64,000 bases of DNA. It comes from Desulfovibrio aminophilus (GTDB lineage: Bacteria > Desulfobacterota > Desulfovibrionia > Desulfovibrionales > Desulfovibrionaceae). The first letter of the stretch is position 1, and every line of letters starts with the position of its first letter. The notes beneath the pieces are model-generated. The model saw nothing but the letters and a program-made list of their open reading frames with translations, was not told the origin of the DNA and searched no databases. Made by a program: the position numbers and the translations under genes. Below, in pieces: positions 36,514-43,141 of the stretch. Location: the NCBI RefSeq assembly GCF_023660105.1, contig NZ_JAMHGA010000038.1:186001-250000 (forward strand). The letters run 5' to 3'.

Positions 36514-37485
36514 ATGAGCCGCGCCGCAGCCTTCGCGACGGCCCTGCGCGACGTCCTGCGCAACGGCGTCCGCCTGAGCCTCGACCTGTTCAAGATCATG
36601 ATCCCGATCATCGTGACCGTGAAGATCCTCAAGGAGCTGGGGCTCATCACCTACCTGGCCTGGCCCCTGAAGCCGGTCATGGCCCTGGTGGGCCTGCCCG
36701 CCGAGATGGGCCTGGTCTGGGCCACGGCCATGTTCAACAACATCTATTCCGGGATCATCGTGCTCGCCTCCCTGGCGGCCGACGTTCCCCTGACCCAGGC
36801 CCAGGTCACGATCCTGGCCTGCATCATGCTCGTGGCCCACAACCTGCCCATCGAGCTGACCATCGCGCGCAAGTCCGGCCCCCGCCTGCCCTTCCAGTTC
36901 CTCTCCCGGGTCCTGGGGGCCCTGGTCTTCGGCATGCTCCTGCGCCTCGCCTACACGGCCACGGGCGCGCTCCAGGAACCGGCGACGATCCTCTTCCAGG
37001 CCGCCGCCGGGCCGGAGCCCCTCTGGCGCTGGGCCCTGGGAGAGGTCCGCAACCTGCTCTCCATCTTCTGCGTCATCACCACCCTCATCGGCATCATGCG
37101 CCTGCTCCAGGCCCTCCGGCTGCTGGACCTCTGCAACGCCCTGCTGCGGCCCGTGCTGCGGATCATGGGCATCGGCCCGCGGGCCGCGACCATCACCATC
37201 ATCGGACTGGTCATGGGCCTGGCCTACGGCGGCGGGCTCATCATCCACGAATCCCGCGAGGGACAGGTGGACGGCCGGGACGTCTTCGCCTCCCTGACCC
37301 TCATGGGGCTGTGCCACAGCATCATCGAGGACACCCTGCTCATGCTGCTCATCGGCGCGCACCTGTCGGGCATCCTCTGGGGCCGCCTGCTCTTCTCCCT
37401 GGTGGCCACGGCCCTGGTGGTGCGCGTGGCCGCGAGGCTCCCCGCCGCCGCGCGAAACCGCTACCTGTGGGCCGAGGCCCGCTGA
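36514..37485 (+). CDS. Nucleoside-recognition (Gate) domain membrane protein, FeoB-like
   Basis: A 323-residue membrane protein with about eight hydrophobic helices. Two Gate-type repeats are visible: the first around VWATAMFNNIYSGIIVLAS, the second around GLAYGGGLIIHESREG and SLTLMGLCHSIIEDTLLM. It shares the fold of the FeoB and SpmA/B membrane domains but has no G domain. It follows feoB in the same direction after a terminator. Transport of a metal, nucleoside or other solute cannot be decided. GGAGG lies 9 bases before the ATG. Confidence 0.8.
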   Translation: MSRAAAFATALRDVLRNGVRLSLDLFKIMIPIIVTVKILKELGLITYLAWPLKPVMALVGLPAEMGLVWATAMFNNIYSGIIVLASLAADVPLTQAQVTILACIMLVAHNLPIELTIARKSGPRLPFQFLSRVLGALVFGMLLRLAYTATGALQEPATILFQAAAGPEPLWRWALGEVRNLLSIFCVITTLIGIMRLLQALRLLDLCNALLRPVLRIMGIGPRAATITIIGLVMGLAYGGGLIIHESREGQVDGRDVFASLTLMGLCHSIIEDTLLMLLIGAHLSGILWGRLLFSLVATALVVRVAARLPAAARNRYLWAEAR

Positions 37486-37498
37486 CACGGAGGACGAG

Positions 37499-37888
37499 AT
37501 GAACGCGATCACGGTCATCCACACGGACAAGGCCCCGGCCGCTCTGGGGCCCTACTCCCAGGCCCTGGCCTGGAACGGGCTGCTCGTCCTGAGCGGCCAG
37601 ACCGGCCTGGACCCGGCCTCGGGCGAACTCGTCCCGGACTTCGCCGGGCAGGTCCGGCGGGTGCTGGACAACCTGGGCGCGGTGCTGGCCCAGGCCGGAG
37701 CGGGCTTCAACGACGTGCTGGCCGCGGACGTCTTCCTCACGGACATGGGGCGCTTCGCGGAGTTCAACGCCATCTACGCCGAGTACTTCCGGGAGCACAA
37801 ACCGGCCCGCACCACCGTGGCCGTGGCCGCGCTGCCCAAGGGCGGGCAGGTGGAGATCAGGTTCCTGGCCCGGCAGCCCGGGGCCTGA
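37499..37888 (+). CDS. ridA: RidA/YjgF family enamine/imine deaminase
   Basis: A 129-residue protein with RidA hallmarks: GPYSQAL, LSGQTGLDPASGEL, and the C-terminal PARTTVAVAALPKGGQVEI with the carboxylate-binding Arg. It hydrolyses reactive 2-aminoacrylate-type intermediates from PLP enzymes; it forms a cytoplasmic trimer. ATG 37499 lies 13 bases after the Gate protein stop, so the two are probably co-transcribed. Confidence 0.93.
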   Translation: MNAITVIHTDKAPAALGPYSQALAWNGLLVLSGQTGLDPASGELVPDFAGQVRRVLDNLGAVLAQAGAGFNDVLAADVFLTDMGRFAEFNAIYAEYFREHKPARTTVAVAALPKGGQVEIRFLARQPGA

Positions 37889-37938
37889 TCCGGGTCCGCG
37901 CTTGACAACCACGGGGCGCGAGGCGTAAGCGCTTGCTC

Positions 37939-38016
37939 ATGCAGACCCGGACCGACAGCCGCTTCTTTTTCTTCTTTTTCTTTAGCAGCGCCTGTGGTCT
38001 GGGGGTGCGCAAGTAA
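37939..38016 (+). CDS. Phe-rich leader peptide of the aroA' attenuator
   Basis: A 25-codon frame starting ATG CAG ACC CGG, with seven consecutive Phe codons (TTC/TTT, 37963-37983), then Ser-Ser-Ala-Cys and a TAA stop. It lies 113 bases upstream of ADH synthase, the first enzyme of aromatic biosynthesis in these bacteria, and a terminator-like hairpin follows the stop. This is the logic of the pheA leader of enterics. An in-frame TTG two codons earlier has GAGG at 9 bases; the ATG has no good site. A TTGACA at 37902 may be the -35. No homologue is known to me; the assignment rests on sequence pattern and context. Confidence 0.7.
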   Translation: MQTRTDSRFFFFFFFSSACGLGVRK

Positions 38017-38032
38017 GGTCGGCAACGAACAC

Positions 38033-38082
38033 GAAACGCTCCCGAAGGCCGCAGGCATACCGCCCGCGGCCTTCGTCGTTTC
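38033..38082 (+). promoter_or_regulatory. Terminator-like attenuator hairpin before aroA'
   Basis: CGAAGGCCGC (38043-38052) pairs with GCGGCCTTCG (38066-38075), extended by GAAACG/CGTTTC across a small internal loop, 16 bp in total. The T-tract is poor (TCGTCGTTTCC). It begins 16 bases after the leader stop, leaving room for an alternative structure formed when the ribosome stalls at the Phe codons. Confidence 0.6.
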
Positions 38083-38129
38083 CGGCCGCGGCGAACCGGC
38101 GGAGTCGGGACAACCCCAAGGAGGCCAGC

Positions 38130-38924
38130 ATGCAACTGGGCAAATCCATCCGCATCGAGCGCATCGTCAACCGCAACAACGGTCGGACCATCATCGTCCC
38201 CCTGGACCACGGCGTCACCGTGGGCCCGCTCTACGGGCTGGTGGACCTGCGGGCCACCGTGGACCAGATCGCCGACGGCGGGGCCAACGCCGTGCTCATG
38301 CACAAGGGCCTGCCGCGCTGCTCCCATCGCGGGCGCGGACGCGACGTGGGCCTGATCATCCACCTCTCGGCCAGCACCACCCTCTCGCCCCATCCCAACG
38401 CCAAGGCCCTGGTGGGCACGGTGGAGGACGCCCTGAAGCTGGGCGCGGACGGGGTTTCGGTGCACATCAACATGGGCGACGAGGCCGAGGGCCGCATGCT
38501 GGCCGACCTGGGCCAGATGGCGGCCAAGGCCAACGAATGGGGCATGCCGCTCCTGGCCATGATGTACGCGCGCGGACCGGCCGTCACGGACCCCTATGAC
38601 AAGGACGTGGTGGCCCACTGCGCCCGGGTGGCCCTGGAACTGGGCGCGGACATCATCAAGGTGCCCTACACCGGCGACCCGGAGAGCTTCGAGCGCGTGG
38701 TGGAGGCCTGCTGCGTGCCGGTGGTCATCGCCGGAGGCCCCAAGCTCGACGACACCCGCAGCCTGGTCCAGATGGTCCACGACTCGGTGCGCGCCGGCGG
38801 CGCGGGGCTTTCCGTGGGCCGGAACATCTTCCAGCACGAGCATCCCGCCCGTCTGCTGACCGCCCTGGGCAAGGTGGTGCACGAGGACTGGGGCGTGGAC
38901 CAGGCCATGGAACTGCTGGCCTGA
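38130..38924 (+). CDS. 2-amino-3,7-dideoxy-D-threo-hept-6-ulosonate synthase (ADH synthase)
   Basis: A 264-residue class I aldolase of the DhnA/FbaB type. Motifs are RTIIVPLDHGVTVGP, HINMGDEAEG, ADIIKVPYTGD with the Schiff-base Lys, and IAGGPK and GRNIFQHE in the phosphate site. In methanogens and Desulfovibrio this enzyme (AroA') makes the precursor for 3-dehydroquinate in place of DAHP synthase. A fructose-bisphosphate aldolase role is an alternative, but the Phe leader upstream and aroC in the same window favour the aromatic pathway. The partner DHQ synthase II gene is not adjacent. AAGGAGG precedes the ATG. Confidence 0.85.
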   Translation: MQLGKSIRIERIVNRNNGRTIIVPLDHGVTVGPLYGLVDLRATVDQIADGGANAVLMHKGLPRCSHRGRGRDVGLIIHLSASTTLSPHPNAKALVGTVEDALKLGADGVSVHINMGDEAEGRMLADLGQMAAKANEWGMPLLAMMYARGPAVTDPYDKDVVAHCARVALELGADIIKVPYTGDPESFERVVEACCVPVVIAGGPKLDDTRSLVQMVHDSVRAGGAGLSVGRNIFQHEHPARLLTALGKVVHEDWGVDQAMELLA

Positions 38925-38936
38925 CACAAGCGCGCC

Positions 38937-38978
38937 GCGGGCGGCGGCTGGAAATGGTTTCCAGGAATCACCGCCCGC
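38937..38978 (+). terminator. Compound hairpin after the ADH synthase gene
   Basis: The outer stem GCGGGCGG/CCGCCCGC encloses a perfect inner hairpin CTGGAAA-TGG-TTTCCAG. It starts 13 bases after the stop but has no T-run, so terminator function is uncertain. Confidence 0.5.
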
Positions 38979-39113
38979 GCGCCCTTGGCCCGGGCCGGTT
39001 TGATTTTTTTTGTCCGGCGGATTGTCTTTCCAGCGGGAAATATGTATCCATCCCCGAGGATTGCCGTTCAATAAGGGCGGATGGCGCGGACCACGCCCGC
39101 AGGGAGGAAGCCG

Positions 39114-39497
39114 ATGCCTTACGATAAAAACATGCGCATTCTCGTGGTGGACGACTTCTCCACCATGCGCAAGATCATCAAGAACATCCTGCGCCAGCTG
39201 GAACTGACCAACGTGGTGGAGGCCGACGACGGCACCACCGCCTGGGAGGTTCTCAATCGGGACAACATCGATTTCATCGTCTCGGACTGGAACATGCCCA
39301 AGATGAGCGGCATCGAGCTTCTGCGCAAGGTCCGGGCCAGCGAGGAATACGCGGCCACGCCGTTCCTCATGGTCACGGCCGAGGCCCAGCAGGAAAACAT
39401 CATCGAGGCCGTGCAGGCCAAGGTCTCCAACTACATCGTCAAACCCTTCACCCCCGAGACCCTGGCCCAGAAGATCGACAAGATCTTCGGCAAGTAG
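39114..39497 (+). CDS. cheY: CheY-like chemotaxis response regulator
   Basis: A 127-residue single receiver domain. The acidic pair Asp13-Asp14, phosphorylation site Asp58 (SDWNMPKMSG), Thr88 and Lys110 (VKPF) are all present, and the DWNMP form is typical of true CheY acting on flagellar FliM. GGGAGGAAG precedes the ATG. It stands alone, with its own terminator. Confidence 0.92.
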   Translation: MPYDKNMRILVVDDFSTMRKIIKNILRQLELTNVVEADDGTTAWEVLNRDNIDFIVSDWNMPKMSGIELLRKVRASEEYAATPFLMVTAEAQQENIIEAVQAKVSNYIVKPFTPETLAQKIDKIFGK

Positions 39498-39503
39498 ACG
39501 AAA

Positions 39504-39529
39504 AAGGCGGGGCCGCGAGGCCCCGCCTT
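39504..39529. terminator. Terminator between cheY and the HPt gene
   Basis: AAGGCGGGGCC-GCGA-GGCCCCGCCTT, 11-bp stem, A-run on the left and CCTTTTCC on the right. It acts for both convergent genes. Confidence 0.88.
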
Positions 39530-39556
39530 CCTTTTCCGCTCCGTCCGGCCGCGCCC

Positions 39557-39859
39557 TCAGGCGTACTCCACCCGGACGTTCTCCAAATATCCCCGCAGCC
39601 GCAACGCCAGCGCCCGGACCGATTCGGTCTCGCCGCGCCCGGCCGCCGTCTCCAACTCCCGGCCCAGGTCGCGCAGCCCAAGGAAGCCGTATGCCGCGCC
39701 CGCGCCCTTGGCGCTGTGGCCGATGCGCCGGGCGGTCTCCATGTCCCCGAGTTCCAGGGCCCGCTCCAGTTCCTCCTGGTCCCGCCGGGAACACTCCAGG
39801 AACCGGTCCACCAGCTCGGCCAGGTCCGCGTCGATGCGCTCCACCACGTCACCGTTCAT
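39557..39859 (-). CDS. HPt domain phosphotransfer protein
   Basis: A 100-residue four-helix HPt module. His48 in ARRIGHSAKGAGAAYGF is the phospho-acceptor and the following Lys is conserved. It relays phosphate between a hybrid kinase and a response regulator; possible partners in the window are the hybrid kinase at 18560-20188 and the single receivers. GGAGCGG precedes the ATG. Confidence 0.88.
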   Translation of the reverse strand: MNGDVVERIDADLAELVDRFLECSRRDQEELERALELGDMETARRIGHSAKGAGAAYGFLGLRDLGRELETAAGRGETESVRALALRLRGYLENVRVEYA

Positions 39860-39932
39860 GGCCGCTCCTCCATTTTTTCACCCTAGCCCCTTCCGGCGTG
39901 GAAATGAAGCCTGGATCGCCCCCTGGGCGACG

Positions 39933-39964
39933 GCAAAAAACCGGCCGGGAAAACCCGGCCGGTT
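39933..39964 (-). terminator. Terminator of the 42.6-40.0 kb minus-strand unit
   Basis: On the minus strand AACCGGCCGGG-TTTT-CCCGGCCGGTT runs straight into further T residues (TTTTGC), 22 bases after the stop of the small protein gene. Confidence 0.88.
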
Positions 39965-39986
39965 CGATTCCATGGTCCCGGAATGA

Positions 39987-40337
39987 TCAGCCTTGGCGGG
40001 AAATGAAGCGGCTGGAGAGCGGCGATGCCACTCGCGAGCCCTCCTTGTAGGCGGAAAAGCGCTGGTTCTCGCGCCGGACCCGCTGCAGATCGGCCTTGAG
40101 GGCCGCGTGCAGGCGACGGGCCTCCTGGGTGATCTGCCCCTGCAGGGCTTTCAGCTGGGTCAGCTTGTCGAGCACGGTGTCCAGGTCCACGCTCTTGCCG
40201 TTCTCGATGTCGGCGGTGAGCCGTCCCCGGTCCTGCGCCAACTGTTCGGCCTCGAACACGTCCCCGGAGATGAGAAACCCCAGTTCCTTATGGCCCATCT
40301 CGATGGCCTGGTCGAGCAGCGTCACCATGTCGGACAT
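39987..40337 (-). CDS. Small helical protein, FlgN/FliT-like export chaperone candidate
   Basis: A 116-residue, almost entirely helical protein, rich in Leu, Gln, Glu and Arg, ending SSRFISRQG. Size, amphipathic helices (LLDQAIEMGHKELGFLI, then DLDTVLDKLTQLKALQGQI) and neighbouring cheY make a flagellar secretion chaperone plausible. There is no diagnostic motif, so this is a guess. AAGGAG lies 7 bases before the ATG, and only 4 bases separate it from the upstream gene. Confidence 0.55.
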   Translation of the reverse strand: MSDMVTLLDQAIEMGHKELGFLISGDVFEAEQLAQDRGRLTADIENGKSVDLDTVLDKLTQLKALQGQITQEARRLHAALKADLQRVRRENQRFSAYKEGSRVASPLSSRFISRQG

Positions 40338-40341
40338 GATC

Positions 40342-40947
40342 CTACTCCTTGCGCGCCGAGCGGATGTCCTCGCGCAGATCGGCGATGACCTTCTTCCAGC
40401 GGTCCACGGCCGGAAGAAATTCGTACTCCAGCAGGTCGGAGAGCAGGATCCAGTCCTCGTTCTCCAAGACCTCGGACATCTCGCCGAAAAGGTCGTTGAG
40501 CTCGTCGGCGGCGGCGCGGAAGCTCTCGTGGTCCTTGAGCGAGAACTCGTCGCGCAGACTGCCGATCATGCCCAGGAAGTCCCGGGTCACGTCCAGCAGG
40601 TCCTGATAGAGGTCCAGGGCCTCGGCGTCGTCCGCCTGGCGGAACAGCTCGGCCACGCGGGAGCCGCCGTCGCTCATCAGGTTGACCACCTTGTAGAGCT
40701 CGCGGGTGATGTCCACGGCCATGTCCTTGACCGGAACGGACTTGATCTCCACGCTCTCGATGTTGCCGGTCTCGATGTCCTCGGCCTGGTGCGGGTAGAT
40801 CTCCGTGAACGGCTCGTCGTTCACGAGCACGTCGGTGACCACGCGGCCGGAGAACGCGCCGTCCTCCATGACCTTGTTGAAGATCTGCTCCAGGTTCTCG
40901 AAATTCTTCACGGCCAGGTCGCTGCGCCGTCCGTCGATGACGATCAT
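40342..40947 (-). CDS. Hypothetical helical protein
   Basis: A 201-residue acidic protein. A short N-terminal beta segment (MIVIDGRRSDLA) is followed by a region likely to be helical bundle (residues 30-200) with many Asp/Glu. It lies in one operon with the FlgN/FliT-like gene (4-base gap) downstream and the glycosyltransferase upstream. AGGAGG lies 8 bases before the ATG. Family not recognised; a motility-related role is only suggested by neighbours. Confidence 0.7.
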   Translation of the reverse strand: MIVIDGRRSDLAVKNFENLEQIFNKVMEDGAFSGRVVTDVLVNDEPFTEIYPHQAEDIETGNIESVEIKSVPVKDMAVDITRELYKVVNLMSDGGSRVAELFRQADDAEALDLYQDLLDVTRDFLGMIGSLRDEFSLKDHESFRAAADELNDLFGEMSEVLENEDWILLSDLLEYEFLPAVDRWKKVIADLREDIRSARKE

Positions 40948-41022
40948 GAAAAGGAACCTCCTGCTGCGGCTGAAATTTCCGGGTTAGGGTCCACGCCGAA
41001 CCCCATTCAAGAAACATGCCGA

Positions 41023-42582
41023 TCAGCGAAAGAGGATCAGGAAGGCGTCGCAGAGCCGCCGGTGGCGGTCGATGAGGGCGCGCAGGCCGTCCAGGTCGCG
41101 GGCGGCCTGCTGGGACTGGAAGAGCCAGAGTCCTCCGAGCACGCTCAGGCGAGGGGCTTCGGCGAAAACAGCCTGCAATCGTTCGCAATTGGCCAGGAAC
41201 TTGGTCTTCAGGGCGGGCCTGGGATCGAGCGGCAGGAGCGCGGCCTGTTGCCCCAGCAGGTGCAGAAGGCCCGAGGCGCTTTCCAGGGCCGCGCGGGTGG
41301 CCCGGGCGCCGTCCGGGTCGTCCCAGGACAACGGCTGCTCCCCGGCGGCCGGGTCCTCGCCGTCAAGAAATCGACGATAGACGCGCCGCAGGGCCGCCAG
41401 CCAGCGGACCCGGTCGGTGTTCCCGTGGCCGGTCAGGGATTCCAGGTCCAGGAAACCGTCCGCGCCCATGACCGTGCGCCAGACGCGGGCCCCGGCGGGC
41501 GCGCCGGGAGCGGTCCCGGGCTCCAGAAGCGAACAGGCGCAGGCCAACACCGCCTCCGGGCTCACGCTCCGGCGGCATTCCTCGCCGCGCGGGCAGTCCC
41601 GGCCGAAGCCGCAGGGATGGCAGGGCAGGTCCGGCTCCAGGCAGAGGCAGCCCGGCCGGTAGGGGCCCGTGTCCACGGGCTGGGCCGTGGCCAAGAACAC
41701 CGCGACCACGGGCACGCCCAGCCCGGCGGCCAGGTGCATGGTGCCGGTGTCGTTGGTCGCCAGCAGGTCGCAGAGCGACAGCGCGGCGGCCAGGGCGCGC
41801 AGGTCCGTGCGGCCGGTGAGGTCGCGGCAGGGCAGGTCCGGCGCGGCCTGGCGGAAACGCTCGGCCAGATGCCGCTCCTGGGCCGACCCCAGAAGCACGG
41901 GCAGGCGGCCGTGTTCGGACCACAACCGCCGGGCCAGCGCGGCGAAGGAGGCCACGGGCCAGCGCCGCCGGTCCTCGCTGGCCCCCAGTTGCAGGGCCGC
42001 GAAGCCACGCGCGCCGGGCGTGGGGCCGCCCTCCTCCAGGAGGGCCCGGGCCGCGTCGCGCTCCGCCTCCGAGGGCGGCAGGAGGTCCAGGGCCGCGCCC
42101 GGGCCGTCCAGTCCGGCCACGCGGCGAAGGAGATCGACCACGTTGAACGGGCTCTGTCCACGGCTGGCCGAGGCCTGCTGCAGGAAGGCCGCCCAGTCCG
42201 AGGAGTCGCCGTTGAAGCCGAAGGAATCCAGGCCGAAGCCGCGCACCTCGGCCGCGCCGAGGAGCCGGGTCAACAGGCGGGCCGAGAGCGAGGGCGTCAG
42301 GTTGACCACCACGTCCGGGGCGAAGTCGCGGCGCAGGTCCGCCAGAAAGCCGTCCAGCTCGCCCAGGGAGCCGCGCCAGTTCCCGCCCTCCAGGCGGGCC
42401 AGAAGCCGGGCCCCGCGCAGGGGCGCGAGGTGGTCGAGCTCGCGCAGGAGCCCGGCGGCCGGGGCGAAATTCTCCAGACAGATCAAGCCGGTGCGGCATC
42501 CACGGGCCTTGAGCCCGGAGAAGACCGGCTGGGTCTGGAGCAGGTCGCCGAAGCGGGTCAGGCTGAGCACGAGCACGTTCAC
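41023..42582 (-). CDS. Glycosyltransferase family 9 (heptosyltransferase-like) with C-terminal extension
   Basis: A 519-residue GT-B enzyme. Family features are the N-terminal VLVLSLTRFGDLLQTQPV, the RRRWPVASFAALARRL stretch, and LLATNDTGTMHLAAGLGVPVVAVF with the acidic sugar-nucleotide site. GT9 proteins normally have about 350 residues; the extra 150 C-terminal residues (after a Cys-rich segment CLCLEPDLPCHPCGFGRDC) are helical and unknown. GTG 42582 is chosen, with AAGG 8 bases upstream; a TTG at 42618 is an alternative. Likely acceptors are LPS core or, given the neighbours, flagellin; both are inference. Confidence 0.85.
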   Translation of the reverse strand: MNVLVLSLTRFGDLLQTQPVFSGLKARGCRTGLICLENFAPAAGLLRELDHLAPLRGARLLARLEGGNWRGSLGELDGFLADLRRDFAPDVVVNLTPSLSARLLTRLLGAAEVRGFGLDSFGFNGDSSDWAAFLQQASASRGQSPFNVVDLLRRVAGLDGPGAALDLLPPSEAERDAARALLEEGGPTPGARGFAALQLGASEDRRRWPVASFAALARRLWSEHGRLPVLLGSAQERHLAERFRQAAPDLPCRDLTGRTDLRALAAALSLCDLLATNDTGTMHLAAGLGVPVVAVFLATAQPVDTGPYRPGCLCLEPDLPCHPCGFGRDCPRGEECRRSVSPEAVLACACSLLEPGTAPGAPAGARVWRTVMGADGFLDLESLTGHGNTDRVRWLAALRRVYRRFLDGEDPAAGEQPLSWDDPDGARATRAALESASGLLHLLGQQAALLPLDPRPALKTKFLANCERLQAVFAEAPRLSVLGGLWLFQSQQAARDLDGLRALIDRHRRLCDAFLILFR

Positions 42583-42638
42583 GCGGGAAACCTTGTCCTG
42601 TTCGCGCCGGTCTTGCAAGTACGGGTCCGCTCCGTCCC

Positions 42639-42667
42639 TTGACAGGCCGGAACCGAGTCCCTACTTA
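42639..42667 (+). promoter_or_regulatory. Sigma-70-like promoter for the 42701 gene
   Basis: A perfect TTGACA, 17-base spacer, then TACTTA as a weak -10, with a start near 42675 and the ribosome site AAGGAG shortly after. Confidence 0.5.
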
Positions 42668-42700
42668 CAGGGGGCCTCATTCCAACCCAAGGAGACGAGC

Positions 42701-43051
42701 ATGGCCTATGACATCCGGCTGGTGAAACTCATCACCGGCGACCTGGTCCTCGGCAAGTGGAGCCAGGACGGCGGCAAGATCGAAGACCCGGCGCAGCTTC
42801 AGACCATCCCCACCCAGCAGGGCGTGCAGATGGTCCTCCTGCCCTTCGGCTATCCCTTCGAGACCGACATGACCGGCTCGATCGACACCCGCCACGTGCT
42901 GTACGAATACAAGAAGTTCCCCGAGGAGCTCAAGACCAAGTACATGGAGGCGTCCAGCAACCTGACCCTCTCCACCCCCGGCGACCTGCGCAACCTGCAG
43001 GGCATGATGGGCGGAGCCGGCGGGGACATCTCCAACCTGCTGAAAAAGTAG
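42701..43051 (+). CDS. Conserved small protein, possibly Sm-like beta barrel
   Basis: A 116-residue protein. The first 60 residues alternate as beta strands (DIRLVKLITGDLVLGKW, VQMVLLPFGYPF), similar in style to an Sm/LSM-type barrel; the end is a Met/Gly-rich flexible tail (LQGMMGGAGGDISNLLKK). AAGGAG lies 8 bases before the ATG. It has its own promoter and terminator. No family could be assigned with confidence. Confidence 0.7.
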   Translation: MAYDIRLVKLITGDLVLGKWSQDGGKIEDPAQLQTIPTQQGVQMVLLPFGYPFETDMTGSIDTRHVLYEYKKFPEELKTKYMEASSNLTLSTPGDLRNLQGMMGGAGGDISNLLKK

Positions 43052-43085
43052 CTTCCCGTCCGGGACGCGAAACGGTACACGCAAG

Positions 43086-43114
43086 GGGTGGTTTCGCAGG
43101 AAACCACCCTTTTT
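43086..43114 (+). terminator. Terminator after the 42701 gene
   Basis: GGGTGGTTTC-GCAG-GAAACCACCC followed by TTTTT. Confidence 0.93.
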
Positions 43115-43141
43115 CGTTGCTCATCGGAGGATGCCCTGACC

